DNA of 64,000 nucleotides from CAYMWF01 sp964394085 [NCBI: uncultured Gemmatimonadota bacterium] (GCA_964394085.1 CAYMWF010000024.1:1-64000); one strand, 5' to 3'; positions 16,652 to 26,119 are shown, numbered from the stretch's first letter. Made by a program: numbers and translations. Notes: a model not told the origin generated them from the letters alone.

Positions 16652-19600
16652 ACAGGTTCCTCGAATGGTTTGCGGGAAATCATGTAGCGGCCAACCTGCT
16701 GATGGCATTTATCATCCTTGCGGGGCTCGTGAGTGTCAGTTCAATCCGGCAGGAAGTGTTTCCTGAAATCTCGCTGGATATCGTTTCGATCGCGGTGCCC
16801 TATCCCGGCGCCAGCCCGGCCGAGGTCGAGGAGGCTGTCTGCATCCGGATCGAAGAAGCCATTTTCGGAGTTGACGGCATAAAGCGGGTGACCAGTTCCG
16901 CATCGGAAAACAGCGGATCCGTCATAGCCGAGCTGGCGTCCGACGCCGACCCGCAGATCGTGCTCGACGAAATCAAACAGGAAGTCGACAGGATCGTCAC
17001 CTTCCCGAAGGAGGTCGAAAAACCCGTCGTCCGGCTCGTCGTTTTCAGGGAGAAAGCGTTGAACGTCGTTTTATACGGCGACCTGGATGAAGCTTCATTG
17101 AAAGCCCTCGCTGAAAACGTGCGGGACGAATTGCTGGCCCTGCCCGAGATAACCCAGGCATCCCTCGTAGGGATCCGCCCGTACGAAATATCGATCGAGG
17201 TCGGCGAGAGAGAGCTGCAGCGGTATGGATTGACTTTCGATCACGTGACCCGGGCCATTAAAAGCTCCAGCCTGGATCTGCCGGGCGGATCGATCAAAAC
17301 CGAATCGGGCGAAGTGCTGATCCGCACGAAAGGGCAGCGTTATACGGGCCGGGAATTCGCCGGCATCGTCCTGATTACGGCTCCGGACGGCACGAGGGTG
17401 ACCCTCGGTTCGGTTGCGGATGTCCGGGACGGCTTTGAAGAAATAGACATGAGCTCCAGGTTCGACGGCAAACCCGCCGTAATGGTCGCGGTTTACCGGG
17501 TGAACACGGAAGGCATCCTCGATGTCACCGCCGCAGTGAAAGACTACGTCGAAATAAAAAAGGATACGCTGCCCGCCGGCATTTCGATGGAGACCTGGTC
17601 CGACCGTTCTCTGATTTATCAGGATCGTCTGGAGCTCATGGTGAAGAACGGTCTGCTCGGTCTGATACTGGTTTTCGGCTGCCTGTCGCTCCTGCTTCAG
17701 CCCAGGGTGGCTTTCTGGGTGGCGCTCGGCATCCCGATATCGTTTCTCGGCGGATTCTGGATTCTGCCGATGTTCGGCGGATCGCTGAACATGATTTCCA
17801 TGTTCGGTTTCATAGTCGTTCTCGGCCTGGTGGTGGATGACGCGATTGTGATCGGTGAAAATGTGTATACTCACAGGCGGCTCGGAAAAGATCCCTTCAG
17901 AGCCGCCGTCGACGGCGTCCGCGAGGTATCCGTGCCGGTGATTCTTGCCGTGACCACCACGGTTTTCGCTTTTTTTCCCCTTGCCGTCGTCGAAGGGATC
18001 ATGGGCAAATTTCTCGGTATGATACCGATCGTAGTCATCTCGGTGCTGGTGATTTCGCTGGTGGAGGGATTGATGATTCTTCCCGCCCACCTGACGACCG
18101 TCAAAAAACTCCACAGTCCCGAATCCGGGGGCATGTCCGGCCTTCAGAGCAGATTTTCCCTCTGGTTCGAGCATTTCGTAGATACGGTCTATCGTCCCTT
18201 CCTGGAAAAGGCGCTCTCGAGAAGAGCCCTGGTCATCGCCACCGCCCTTGCGATAATGGCGCTTCTGCTCGGTTATGTTTTCGGAGGTCATATCCGGTTT
18301 ACATTCATGCCGAATATCGATGCCGATGAAATGATATGCACCCTGGAAATGCCCGCGGGCACGACATACGACAAAACCGAGGAGGCTGTCCGGCGGATTA
18401 CGGACGGTCTTGAAAAAACCCGTTTGGAGGTGGAAGAAGATTCCGCTCCGGACGCGAAATCCGTCTTCGAGCATATATTTACTTCCATAGGCGCCCAGCC
18501 TGCGACCGACGGCGGGCGCCGCCCAGGGGGGGGAGCCGATGTTTATTTCGCCGGTTCCCATGTCGCGGAGGTTTATGTCCAGCTCCTCAAGGGAGAGGAG
18601 AGGGGTATCGCCAGCACCGAGCTTCTCCGCAGCTGGCGTGAGCACGCAGGCGACATCCCCGGAGCGGTCGCCCTGTCATTCACATCGGACCTGTTCCACG
18701 GGAGCAGCCCGTTCCAGCTTCAGTTGTCCTCGGGAAATCCGGACATGCTTCCATCCGCGGCGGCACAGGTCAAGGCGGAGCTGACCCGGTATCCGGGCAT
18801 ACGGGATATCACCGACAGTTTCGAGGAGGGTAAACTCGAAATCAGGCTGAACCTCAAGCCGGAAGCCCGTTTGCTCGGAGTGACCCTCGACGATCTCGGA
18901 CGGCAGGTGAGGAGCGGATTTTACGGGGCTGAAGTGCTGCGCATCCAGAGGGGAAGAGACGAGGTGCGGGTGATGGTGCGTTATCCGGGGGGGGAGCGTC
19001 TCTCGACCGCGGATGTCGAAAACATGATGATCAGAACCGGGGATGGATCTGAGGTGCCCTTCGGCCTGGTCGCCACCGTCGAGGAGGGGCGGGGTTATGC
19101 GTCGATCAGCCGTGTCGATCGAATGAGAACGGTTGATGTTCGGGCGGATGTCGATCAGAAGGTGACCAATGCGGGGCAGGTTCAGCGCAGTCTGCAGGCG
19201 GATTTTCTGCCCGGCCTGCTGGAGGAGTTTCCCGGGCTGGTCGTATCGTTCGAGGGTGAAGAGCGGGACAGGATAGAGTCGATGCAGAGCCTGATGAAAG
19301 GTTTTCTGGTTGCATTGCTCCTGATCTACGCCTTGCTGGCCGTGCTCTTCAGATCGTATTCCCAGCCCCTCATCATAATGACCGCCATACCGTTCGGGCT
19401 GCTCGGCGCCGTGCTGGGCCACATAATCATGGGGATGGATCTGACGCTTCTCAGCATATTCGGAGTCGTCGCCCTCACCGGAGTCGTCGTCAACGATTCC
19501 CTGATAATGATCGATTTCATCAACCGGCGCCGCCGCGGCGGTGCAGGCATCCGCGACGCCGTGATAGAGAGCGGCACCCGCCGTTTCCGCCCCATCATCC

Positions 19601-19794
19601 TCACATCCCTGACAACCTTCGCGGGATTGTCGCCGATGCTTCTCGAGAAGAGCCTCCAGGCGAGGTTCCTGATTCCGATGACCGTCAGCCTCGGGTTCGG
19701 CGTGATTTTCGCCACGGCCATCACGCTTATCCTGGTTCCGGTGAGCTACAGCCTTCTCGAAGATGTCAGGCGGATGTTCAGCAAGAGGGATTAA
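16648..19794 (+). CDS. RND efflux permease (AcrB/HAE1-like)
   Basis: 1048 residues, GTG start overlapping the adaptor's stop by four bases. Typical RND layout: TM1 (ANLLMAFIILAGLVSVSSI), PAEVEEAV porter motif, and a second porter half at 560-860. TM helices 2-6 and 8-12 follow; GLVVDDAIVIGENVYTH in TM4 holds the proton-relay aspartates. The conserved FPLAVVEGIMGK and TLTTFAGLSPMLLE segments are present. The group with IRQEVFPEISLDIV and VPYPGASPAEVEEAV starts is common in environmental bacteria and its substrates are mostly unassigned. Two runs of eight G (18526-18533 and 18987-18994) lie in the frame, at positions coding for Gly-rich turns. Confidence 0.95.
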   Translation: MNRFLEWFAGNHVAANLLMAFIILAGLVSVSSIRQEVFPEISLDIVSIAVPYPGASPAEVEEAVCIRIEEAIFGVDGIKRVTSSASENSGSVIAELASDADPQIVLDEIKQEVDRIVTFPKEVEKPVVRLVVFREKALNVVLYGDLDEASLKALAENVRDELLALPEITQASLVGIRPYEISIEVGERELQRYGLTFDHVTRAIKSSSLDLPGGSIKTESGEVLIRTKGQRYTGREFAGIVLITAPDGTRVTLGSVADVRDGFEEIDMSSRFDGKPAVMVAVYRVNTEGILDVTAAVKDYVEIKKDTLPAGISMETWSDRSLIYQDRLELMVKNGLLGLILVFGCLSLLLQPRVAFWVALGIPISFLGGFWILPMFGGSLNMISMFGFIVVLGLVVDDAIVIGENVYTHRRLGKDPFRAAVDGVREVSVPVILAVTTTVFAFFPLAVVEGIMGKFLGMIPIVVISVLVISLVEGLMILPAHLTTVKKLHSPESGGMSGLQSRFSLWFEHFVDTVYRPFLEKALSRRALVIATALAIMALLLGYVFGGHIRFTFMPNIDADEMICTLEMPAGTTYDKTEEAVRRITDGLEKTRLEVEEDSAPDAKSVFEHIFTSIGAQPATDGGRRPGGGADVYFAGSHVAEVYVQLLKGEERGIASTELLRSWREHAGDIPGAVALSFTSDLFHGSSPFQLQLSSGNPDMLPSAAAQVKAELTRYPGIRDITDSFEEGKLEIRLNLKPEARLLGVTLDDLGRQVRSGFYGAEVLRIQRGRDEVRVMVRYPGGERLSTADVENMMIRTGDGSEVPFGLVATVEEGRGYASISRVDRMRTVDVRADVDQKVTNAGQVQRSLQADFLPGLLEEFPGLVVSFEGEERDRIESMQSLMKGFLVALLLIYALLAVLFRSYSQPLIIMTAIPFGLLGAVLGHIIMGMDLTLLSIFGVVALTGVVVNDSLIMIDFINRRRRGGAGIRDAVIESGTRRFRPIILTSLTTFAGLSPMLLEKSLQARFLIPMTVSLGFGVIFATAITLILVPVSYSLLEDVRRMFSKRD

Positions 19795-20735
19795 TATACG
19801 AATGAGACGGTAAATTTCATTTCATGGTCTTCTATTGCCTGGTTGGCATGTACGTCCCAGTACACAGGTTTTATGTAGCTCAACGAGTAGGTAACCTCTG
19901 GAATATCCGGATGAGAGTAGGATATCGCCGGTGTTATCGAAACCCATTGCCCGCCGGTATTCGCCACCTGCAATCCATCCCTCTTATCCCAGCCGTTGAC
20001 GGCAAGGCCGTCCGCACGAATTCCGAAAGACATTTTCCATTTTGTAGCGTACCGGGCCCCGAATGACCACCGGAGCTGGTTAACGAATTCATATCCGGCG
20101 TCATTCTCTCCCATTTCTCCGGCAAGAACATAACGTATATTTGCGAAGGTGCGGAAGCTTCCCGTACAAAGATTTGTCCCTAACCCGATTACGGGAACGA
20201 ACAATCCAGCACCGGTTTGAATGAATGCCGGGACGTATCCGAATTCATTCTCCTCGTCGTCTTTCCCTGTGGGCAGAGAAACACCGATCTCTCCAAAACC
20301 CTCCCAGTGCTTACAGCTGAAAATGAACTTGCCCATAACAGAGATATCGCCAAGACCGTTTACCCTCCACCGATACCTGTCGCCGGTGTCCGGGACAGTG
20401 AATTCGCGGTAATTATCCGCCCATGGAACACTCATCGCGATATCTATAAATTCAGTCAATCCATACTCAATCCCTAAAACATGAGTTGAATACGAGTTGA
20501 TGACTTCATAGGGATTTGGCGCCGTTTCCGTTCCTTCAACCCTCTTATCGGCTTCCTTATAACCGTAACTCACGTTGAGAACGATGGTTCCCTCAGGAAT
20601 TTTACTGCGTTCCGCACCCTGCAGAACCGCGCAGGAACCCGTTCACCCGACGCCCGCATAAACATGCCCTGAAAAAAGCAGTACGTTCAGACCGATTATC
20701 AACTTCATAACCATCATAATTCTTTTGCTGATCAA
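19791..20735 (-). CDS. Outer-membrane barrel; candidate selenoprotein with in-frame UGA
   Basis: Read from the TTG at 20735 (GAGAGGA about eight bases upstream) the frame gives 314 residues with one UGA at codon 31 (20643-20645). Before it is a complete signal peptide (MVMKLIIGLNVLLFSGHVYA, about residues 8-27). After it comes TGSCAVLQGAERSKIPEG and then 260 residues of an uninterrupted barrel-like protein: alternating strands, Gly/aromatic-rich, C-terminal MKFTVSFVY with final aromatic as in outer-membrane proteins. The second half alone (GTG at 20573) lacks a signal peptide, so both halves belong together. UGA stands four residues before a Cys (GVG-U-TGSC), a place where a redox pair is plausible, and a SECIS-like hairpin lies just downstream. 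Alternatives are a nonsense mutation or a sequencing error. The stop overlaps the RND gene's stop tail-to-tail. Confidence 0.65.
20609..20638 (-). promoter_or_regulatory. SECIS-like hairpin downstream of in-frame UGA
   Basis: In the mRNA, counting from the base after UGA, 5-9 (GUUCC) pair with 30-34 (GGAAC). A bulged U is at 10, and 11-14 (GCGC) pair with 26-29 (GUGC, one wobble). The 11-base apical loop starts GGU. A bulged U below a G-G-U loop is the pattern of bacterial SECIS elements. The loop begins 14 bases after the UGA, slightly closer than the 16-37 I recall for known ones. An alternative, smaller stem CCUGC/GCAGG with loop GCGGUUCU is also possible. Confidence 0.45.
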
Positions 20736-21004
20736 AGGTATTTCCTCTCATTCTTCCGGTAAATTTCCTCTTTGCCGCCCTGTGGAAAAGGGCTGAGTTT
20801 CTATTGTCATCAGATAAATCGATAAATCAAACTGGAAATATCGATAGATTAAGTCGTTTATTGTGGGATATCCGATGTGCCGCGGGATAAAATCACGAGT
20901 TTTTCGGGCTCTTCCTTTCTCCTGCGGCTTTCTGCTTACTATGTTTATTGAGAGGTCGGAATCGAGAACCTCGCGGAAAGGCCCTAAGACTCAGGAGGAA
21001 AACG

Positions 21005-21256
21005 ATGAAACGGAAAACGTCCACGGCAATATCCTTCGCCGCCACGCTGTTCATCATTTTTACCATCGTTATCGCCTTCGGGACGAAATCGGCGGGGATG
21101 CAGCAGGTGCAGGATCGGAATCCCGCCGACCTCAAAGCGAAAACAATGCTTGATGATTCGGCCAGGGAGGTCGTCTGGGGAAATCCGGCAGGTGCGGACA
21201 GGTGCGGTTGCCGGGCGGGTTACCATCTCTGGCTCACCCCCTGCCCGGTTCACTAG
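21005..21256 (+). CDS. Small secreted or membrane-anchored Cys-containing protein
   Basis: 83 residues from the ATG at 21005, which has a strong AGGAGG six bases upstream (an upstream ATG at 20948 has none). One hydrophobic segment (ISFAATLFIIFTIVIAFG) after three Lys/Arg serves as signal peptide or single anchor. The rest is short and polar, ending RCGCRAGYHLWLTPCPVH with three Cys and two His, a possible metal or redox site. I recognise no family. The gene is divergent from the candidate selenoprotein gene (269 bases apart). The translated-looking composition and the strong ribosome site support it being real. Confidence 0.55.
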   Translation: MKRKTSTAISFAATLFIIFTIVIAFGTKSAGMQQVQDRNPADLKAKTMLDDSAREVVWGNPAGADRCGCRAGYHLWLTPCPVH

Positions 21257-21285
21257 CACGCGGCGGAAAGCCCATCCGGCGTTGC

Positions 21286-21332
21286 GTGGGGAGCTTCGAT
21301 ACCAGTAATCGAAAAAACGGCACGCTCCCCAC
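21286..21332. repeat. Inverted repeat after small gene
   Basis: GTGGGGAGC (21286-21294) and GCTCCCCAC (21324-21332) pair perfectly around a 29-base loop. They lie between a plus-strand and a minus-strand gene end, so a bidirectional terminator is possible, but no T-run follows either arm. Confidence 0.35.
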
Positions 21333-21393
21333 CCGCCGGAATTTCATTTACCCCGGCGTATCCAGGAAGGAACATCCCCGGTCAAGGGCGTCC

Positions 21394-23796
21394 TTACGGG
21401 TTTCCGCCGCCGACGAGCCCCTTTTCAACCAGGAATGAAGCGATTTCCTTCGCGATAATATCGTATCCGTCATCGTTCATGTGAACGCCGTCAATCATGA
21501 AGTCGAGTTTTCGTTCTGTCGGGAAGGCTTCTTCGAGGGATAAGAAGTAAACTCCTTCTCCGTTGTAATCCTGTGCGGTTTTCTTGAACTCGTTGAAATA
21601 AGGTCGGCGGTTGAGGCAGATTTCAGGCACGAGCACAACATCAACACCTGCCTGGATACAAAGTTCTGCCAACTTTGCCGGTCCGGAGTATTTTGTTTCG
21701 ACCCGCTTCGCCGGGAAGGGTGTTTCGGTATTCTTTCCAATCCTTCTGCTGAACTCGTATTGAACATAACCGGCGAATCTATGTGCCGATGCAACTACGA
21801 TATTCCAGGTGCGCAAGTTCGCCATGGCCAGGTAAAGCTTGACCGTGATCCCGTTCCGGATACCCGGTCTGAGTTGGAGCGCCGCCCAGAGCTCGTTGTC
21901 GCTGCCAAGGTAAGATTCGTTTTCCAGGAGCGTGTCGAGCTTTCGGTAGAAAGTTTCAAGGTTCGGGTCGTCGCCGTTATTACCGAAATAGACGATTAAC
22001 ACGTCGGGTTGAAGCAGTATGAGATGCCTTTCGAAATAGCGGAACAATGTGTAAAAACGTGCTCCGCCCAGGCCTCCGTTGATTACATCGGTTTCGATGT
22101 CGTGCAGTTCGTTCAGGAGCGTTTCGAGCCTGGCGGGAAAGGAGGTCTTTTCAGGATCTGTCGCTCCGGCTCCCTCGGTGCTGGAGCTTCCGAGGCAGAT
22201 TATCTTTCTGTAGCCGGGCGGCTTCCGGATTGTCCGGTTACGCGGATCGAGCTCCTCCCTGATTGCCTTCAAACCGCCTTTCACGAATTCAGCCTCGGCA
22301 ATCGGGTCCAGAGTGTCCAGTACAAGTGATTCAAGACCGTACTCCCGGTCCAGAAAAGGGTTCGTCCTTATACCTGATTCAACGGCTGCAACAAAACAGA
22401 CCAGGGCGATTGCACCAACCGGGATGCGCAGAAACTTTTTAAACCGTGTTGAACGTATCAAGTGCAGAAAAACCAGAGTCGTAAGCGCCAGCGAGACGGC
22501 AGCCGGAAACCAGCCCCGCCCCGCCGGCGTACCGGTAAGAATACCGCCGGCTGTCAGAGCGGCGGCGGTGACAGGAAGTAATCTGCCGAAGCGATGACCG
22601 GCCGCTCCGGCTAAAAGGAACGATGCCGGAAGAGGAGCGAGGGTGAGAGCCGTGAGGCTATAAGATAGAGATACCTTGGACAGGTTTGTCCAGATAAGGA
22701 CGGTGGCCACAACCCCGAGAAGATAATAGAGACCTGCATATATCAACCCACCCTGTTCGTAAGCCGGCTTGTCGCCTCTTGCATCAACTGTCAAAATCCC
22801 CATGATTCTAATCGATGTTATCGACGTAAACGCCAGCAACGCTGTTATGCGGGGCAGAACAAATATGCCCGCCAGGCAGAGAAGAACCGCACACTGGACA
22901 GGCAGAACAACCAGAAACACTTCATTCAGCGAGGCGACTTTCGGAGCAGTGAACCTGAAAAAGAGGAGGGTGACGGCGTCCACCAGGAAAGCCGCCGCAA
23001 AGAATACGGCCAGGGCGAGCACGGCGAAACTCCGGGAGCAGGGAGCCGGAGCATGGAGAAGACGCATATTCAACAACGAAGCTTCACCCCCGAATCCGCC
23101 GCCCGACACAATCGTATCACCCTCTCCGGTTCCGCCGGCGCGTATTTCAGCAAGGTGCACATGTCCGCTGTGACGCAGAATTCCATCGGTCGAGCCGTGG
23201 TCGATCGTGATACTCCATACGGGGCGCCACTCCTCTTCCGCAGGTATACTGCAAACGAATCGTCGTTCATTAACAAGCGCTTCGACCTTGTCGCCGGTGC
23301 ATGTGAGCTCGATCCGGAGATTCTTACCGGTGCCGGGCGATTCGAAGCCGCCTATTCTGGTGTCGGCACCTCCGGGCGATTCCACGAAGAGACCGTTCAT
23401 GGAATTGTCGGTCCTGTTGAAACCGAATCGTAATTTCGCTTTTTCGGACTTTGCGAAATAGATATCGAAACCATTGTTATCATGGATTCCAAGGCTGGTT
23501 CGAACAGTGAATGGCGGCGGTGCTGCCGGGGGGGATTTCAGGGAAAAATAATCACCGGGCAAGAGGATCAGGGCGCCGTCGGATTCACGAAAACTGGCGT
23601 CCTGGATTCTGGAGAAATCCTCGTTGCCCGGAACGACCACCTGGTAGAATGTATTCGAATGGCCGACTATGTGCAGCACCCTGAAGAAGGAGATCATCAG
23701 TACAGCGTTTACGATAAACAGTACCAGGTGGAGAAGTCGAAGGTCGGCGAATTCCAGCCTTGATCCGCTTAACTTCCTGGAAAGGGAGAGAAACAA
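21394..23796 (-). CDS. Polytopic membrane protein with C-terminal SGNH/GDSL hydrolase domain
   Basis: 800 residues from a TTG at 23796 (GAGGCG upstream). Order: an N-terminal membrane helix (LLHLVLFIVNAVLMISFF), then a soluble beta-sandwich-like domain to about 240 (FTVRTSLGIHDNNGFDIYF and GKNLRIELTCTGDKVEALVN look like a lectin/laminin-type fold). About eight membrane helices follow (255-480), then the SGNH domain from about 530. Its blocks are clear: ICLGSSSTEGAG (nucleophile Ser), VINGGLGGARFYT (Gly), VIVYFGNNGDD (Asn) and MIDGVHMNDDGYD (Asp-x-x-His). Such proteins usually deacylate or acylate envelope polysaccharides or lipids. The substrate cannot be stated. No close co-directional neighbour. 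Confidence 0.8.
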   Translation of the reverse strand: MFLSLSRKLSGSRLEFADLRLLHLVLFIVNAVLMISFFRVLHIVGHSNTFYQVVVPGNEDFSRIQDASFRESDGALILLPGDYFSLKSPPAAPPPFTVRTSLGIHDNNGFDIYFAKSEKAKLRFGFNRTDNSMNGLFVESPGGADTRIGGFESPGTGKNLRIELTCTGDKVEALVNERRFVCSIPAEEEWRPVWSITIDHGSTDGILRHSGHVHLAEIRAGGTGEGDTIVSGGGFGGEASLLNMRLLHAPAPCSRSFAVLALAVFFAAAFLVDAVTLLFFRFTAPKVASLNEVFLVVLPVQCAVLLCLAGIFVLPRITALLAFTSITSIRIMGILTVDARGDKPAYEQGGLIYAGLYYLLGVVATVLIWTNLSKVSLSYSLTALTLAPLPASFLLAGAAGHRFGRLLPVTAAALTAGGILTGTPAGRGWFPAAVSLALTTLVFLHLIRSTRFKKFLRIPVGAIALVCFVAAVESGIRTNPFLDREYGLESLVLDTLDPIAEAEFVKGGLKAIREELDPRNRTIRKPPGYRKIICLGSSSTEGAGATDPEKTSFPARLETLLNELHDIETDVINGGLGGARFYTLFRYFERHLILLQPDVLIVYFGNNGDDPNLETFYRKLDTLLENESYLGSDNELWAALQLRPGIRNGITVKLYLAMANLRTWNIVVASAHRFAGYVQYEFSRRIGKNTETPFPAKRVETKYSGPAKLAELCIQAGVDVVLVPEICLNRRPYFNEFKKTAQDYNGEGVYFLSLEEAFPTERKLDFMIDGVHMNDDGYDIIAKEIASFLVEKGLVGGGNP

Positions 23797-23930
23797 CCGG
23801 CGCCTCGCCTTATTCTGTTGACAGTAGAAGCAGGGGCGGCTTCACCCGTTACTGCTTGAATCCTGGAAAACCGTCGCTGCACATATCCCGGGGGGTGTAT
23901 TATGACAGTCAGGACTTCGGTGTTACGAAC

Positions 23931-24779
23931 TCAATGGAGTAGAAGTTTGCTCCCGTTTTCGTCTTCATCTTCATCTTCCATCACTTCCGCTCTCATCAAA
24001 TCGGTGGCCATACTGACTGCCCTCAATGCGGTATCGACGATCTCTTCGTCGTCGGAATCGATATATCCCTCGAGAAGGTCTGTAGCCTCAAAGGGGCGGA
24101 TACAGGCCGCCGCCTCGAGAGCCGCCAGGAGCACGCGTTTGCCGGTCTCTTCCGAGATCAGGAGGTTCATGACATGGGACCAGGCCTCGTCAATCTCCCA
24201 GGTTCCCGCAGCGTAAACGGCTTCGGCATGAATTGCCTCGTCTTCGTTATTCAGTTCTTCCAGAATATAATCGTCGAAACCGGCGATCCAGCGCATCGAA
24301 AATACCGCGGTAAGTTTCCAGAGCTCGTCTCCGCTTGTATACGCTTCCTGAACCGCTTCGATATGCCAGTCTTCGGGGGCGCGAATAGATGCTTCAAGGG
24401 TCATTCGCCTGACATTTTTGGGGATATCCGTATCGAGACAGATCTGTCGGAGCGATTCTTTAATATGACGGAACTTCTTTTCGGTAACAGGAACATCATC
24501 CGGTTCTTCGAACTCTTCAATATCGGCCAGCTCCAGGACCGGTCCGAGCGAAATCGCCGCGATCCCGCGCAGATCCTCCGGTTCTTCGGCATTTAACAGA
24601 ATTGACAGAAGGACGTCGGCCAGATCATCGTTGATAACGGTTAAATCACCGGCCATCTCCGCAGCGAGAAGACGATCAGGTGTATCCATCCGGTTATCCG
24701 ACATGATTCTCATAAGGAATATACCGGTATTGTCCGGCCATTCCCAGGGCGGGGTTTTCTGCAGTAATTTTAGATCCAT
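23931..24779 (-). CDS. HEAT-repeat protein
   Basis: 282 residues; ATG with AAAGGA upstream. A series of two-helix repeats is visible from about 30 to 260: ADVLLSILLNAEEPEDLRGI, then SLGPVLELADIEE; later AIHAEAVYAAGTW, AWSHVMNLLISEETGKRVLL and EEIVDTALRAVSMATDLM, with the typical small residue-Leu-x-x-Ala/Gly spacing of HEAT/PBS repeats. The C-terminus is strongly acidic (EDEDEDEN), encoded by a TCTTCATCTTCATCTTC run. It is cytosolic with no signal peptide. It is 59 bases downstream of the DUF790/Bax1-like gene in the same direction, so it may be the third gene of the helicase-nuclease operon. Protein-protein scaffolding is the usual role. Confidence 0.75.
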   Translation of the reverse strand: MDLKLLQKTPPWEWPDNTGIFLMRIMSDNRMDTPDRLLAAEMAGDLTVINDDLADVLLSILLNAEEPEDLRGIAAISLGPVLELADIEEFEEPDDVPVTEKKFRHIKESLRQICLDTDIPKNVRRMTLEASIRAPEDWHIEAVQEAYTSGDELWKLTAVFSMRWIAGFDDYILEELNNEDEAIHAEAVYAAGTWEIDEAWSHVMNLLISEETGKRVLLAALEAAACIRPFEATDLLEGYIDSDDEEIVDTALRAVSMATDLMRAEVMEDEDEDENGSKLLLH

Positions 24780-24838
24780 CGGTTTTCCTTTTCGGTACTC
24801 ATAAAAACAGAGTGATCGGTAACTGGTGTCTGCTGATT

Positions 24839-26119
24839 CTACCTGCCGGGTCTTCGTGTTCCAGTCTTTTTCAGTTCAGCGGTCTCAACCGTCCTCTGCC
24901 GTTTGAGGATTTCCCTCAGCCGTTTGATGATACTGGTCGCACTCATCACTCGTTGATATACGTAAAGCCGGCCGGGCAGATCTTTATCGAGAACTTCTTC
25001 GCTCACGCGGAGGCGTCTACTGACCGCGAAGATTATCTGAAAAGGCAGGCCTGCTTCGACCAGCTCCACCCGCCGCCAGACGGCTTCCCGGCTCCAGTAG
25101 CCCAAAACTTCGAGGAAAATCCTGATACCGGATTCTTCATGGGTGAAGACGAGATCCGGCACGCACAATCCGACGCCCGGCAGATCCAGCAAGTCATTTG
25201 CAACACGGGCTTTCCAGGGCGATTCGATACCCTTGAAACGTTCCAGAAGCTGCTCCACCTCGTCCGGAAGGCGAACCTTGCAATCCTGGAGAACACTCTC
25301 CGGTTTCCCTTCCAGATGGAATACGAAAGGTTTCCGTTCCCGGCCCCACTTGATGTCGGCATCGAGTTCCCACCGCCCTCCGCTCTCTTCCAGCGCCGGA
25401 AGCATCAGTGCAAGCTGCAGACCGTACCTGGTCACCGCCTTGAAAAGGCTGAAAGGGCCGTCGATCTCAATTCTGTAACGATCTTCCTGTTTGTCATAGT
25501 CGATAGTGTGCAAGAGCCTTCGGAATTTGAGCTTCTGGAAGAACATCCTGTACCCGGCCGGATCGGCGCACCGGATCTTGACGACAACCTTGACGGCACG
25601 TAAAAGAACAGCCTGTTTCTGGGATCTTACGTATAGATCGACCAGCGCAGGTGCGCTTATCGTGTCGAATTTCGTGCATTTATGGTTCTCTTTAAGATCC
25701 GCGTAAAGAAGACCGTCGACCTCGCCGGGCGGAATCCCCCGGACCGCAGCCACCTCCTCGATTACCGCCGCGGCATCGAAGATTGCGGAATCCTCGAGCG
25801 TCTTCCGGGCCTCGGTTGCGGCGGTGAAAAGCGCTTTTCTCAAAGCCCGCGGTTCCACATCGGTTCGTGCTTCGAAGGTGCACCTGTCCTCCACGAGTTT
25901 CCGCACCCCTTTAATCATCTTGAAGTCGGAGGTCGCCCGCCGGAGAGGCTCGCTCAACGCCGACCTGAATTCTCCCTGCGTTCGTCCGACATTTTCCCCG
26001 GCCAGGGTTATATATTCTTCGGCGTATCGGAGAAGGAGCTTCTTTTTGGCGGGATTCAGCCGAGGCACGTGGAGACGCCCGTTCCGCCTGATCACCCTTA
26101 CGAGATCAACGGTAAGCAA
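24839..26119 (-). CDS. DUF790 / Bax1-like nuclease partner of XPB helicase
   Basis: 426 residues from a TTG at 26119, with GGAGGG about seven bases upstream, inside the end of the helicase gene (14-base overlap). The start MLTVDLVRVIRRNGRLHVPR and the following LLLRYAEEYITLAGENVGRT are the classic opening of the DUF790 family, whose archaeal member Bax1 binds XPB and cuts DNA. The C-terminal part (PDLVFTHEESGIRIFLEVLG, then WSREAVWRRVELVE) has the acidic-strand/E-V-x-G pattern of PD-(D/E)XK nucleases. Expected role, inferred from the archaeal pair: structure-specific incision near a lesion opened by the helicase. It is a strong operon with the preceding gene. Confidence 0.85.
   Translation of the reverse strand: MLTVDLVRVIRRNGRLHVPRLNPAKKKLLLRYAEEYITLAGENVGRTQGEFRSALSEPLRRATSDFKMIKGVRKLVEDRCTFEARTDVEPRALRKALFTAATEARKTLEDSAIFDAAAVIEEVAAVRGIPPGEVDGLLYADLKENHKCTKFDTISAPALVDLYVRSQKQAVLLRAVKVVVKIRCADPAGYRMFFQKLKFRRLLHTIDYDKQEDRYRIEIDGPFSLFKAVTRYGLQLALMLPALEESGGRWELDADIKWGRERKPFVFHLEGKPESVLQDCKVRLPDEVEQLLERFKGIESPWKARVANDLLDLPGVGLCVPDLVFTHEESGIRIFLEVLGYWSREAVWRRVELVEAGLPFQIIFAVSRRLRVSEEVLDKDLPGRLYVYQRVMSATSIIKRLREILKRQRTVETAELKKTGTRRPGR

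Noticed and set aside
17095-18645. 516-residue minus-strand frame opposite the RND permease
   Set aside because: Antisense of a well-supported permease, His/Arg-rich, no ribosome site; a GC-content artefact.
19791-20573. Treating the barrel as a gene starting with GTG at 20573
   Set aside because: That start has no ribosome site and leaves an outer-membrane protein without a signal peptide; the upstream frame supplies one once the UGA is read through.
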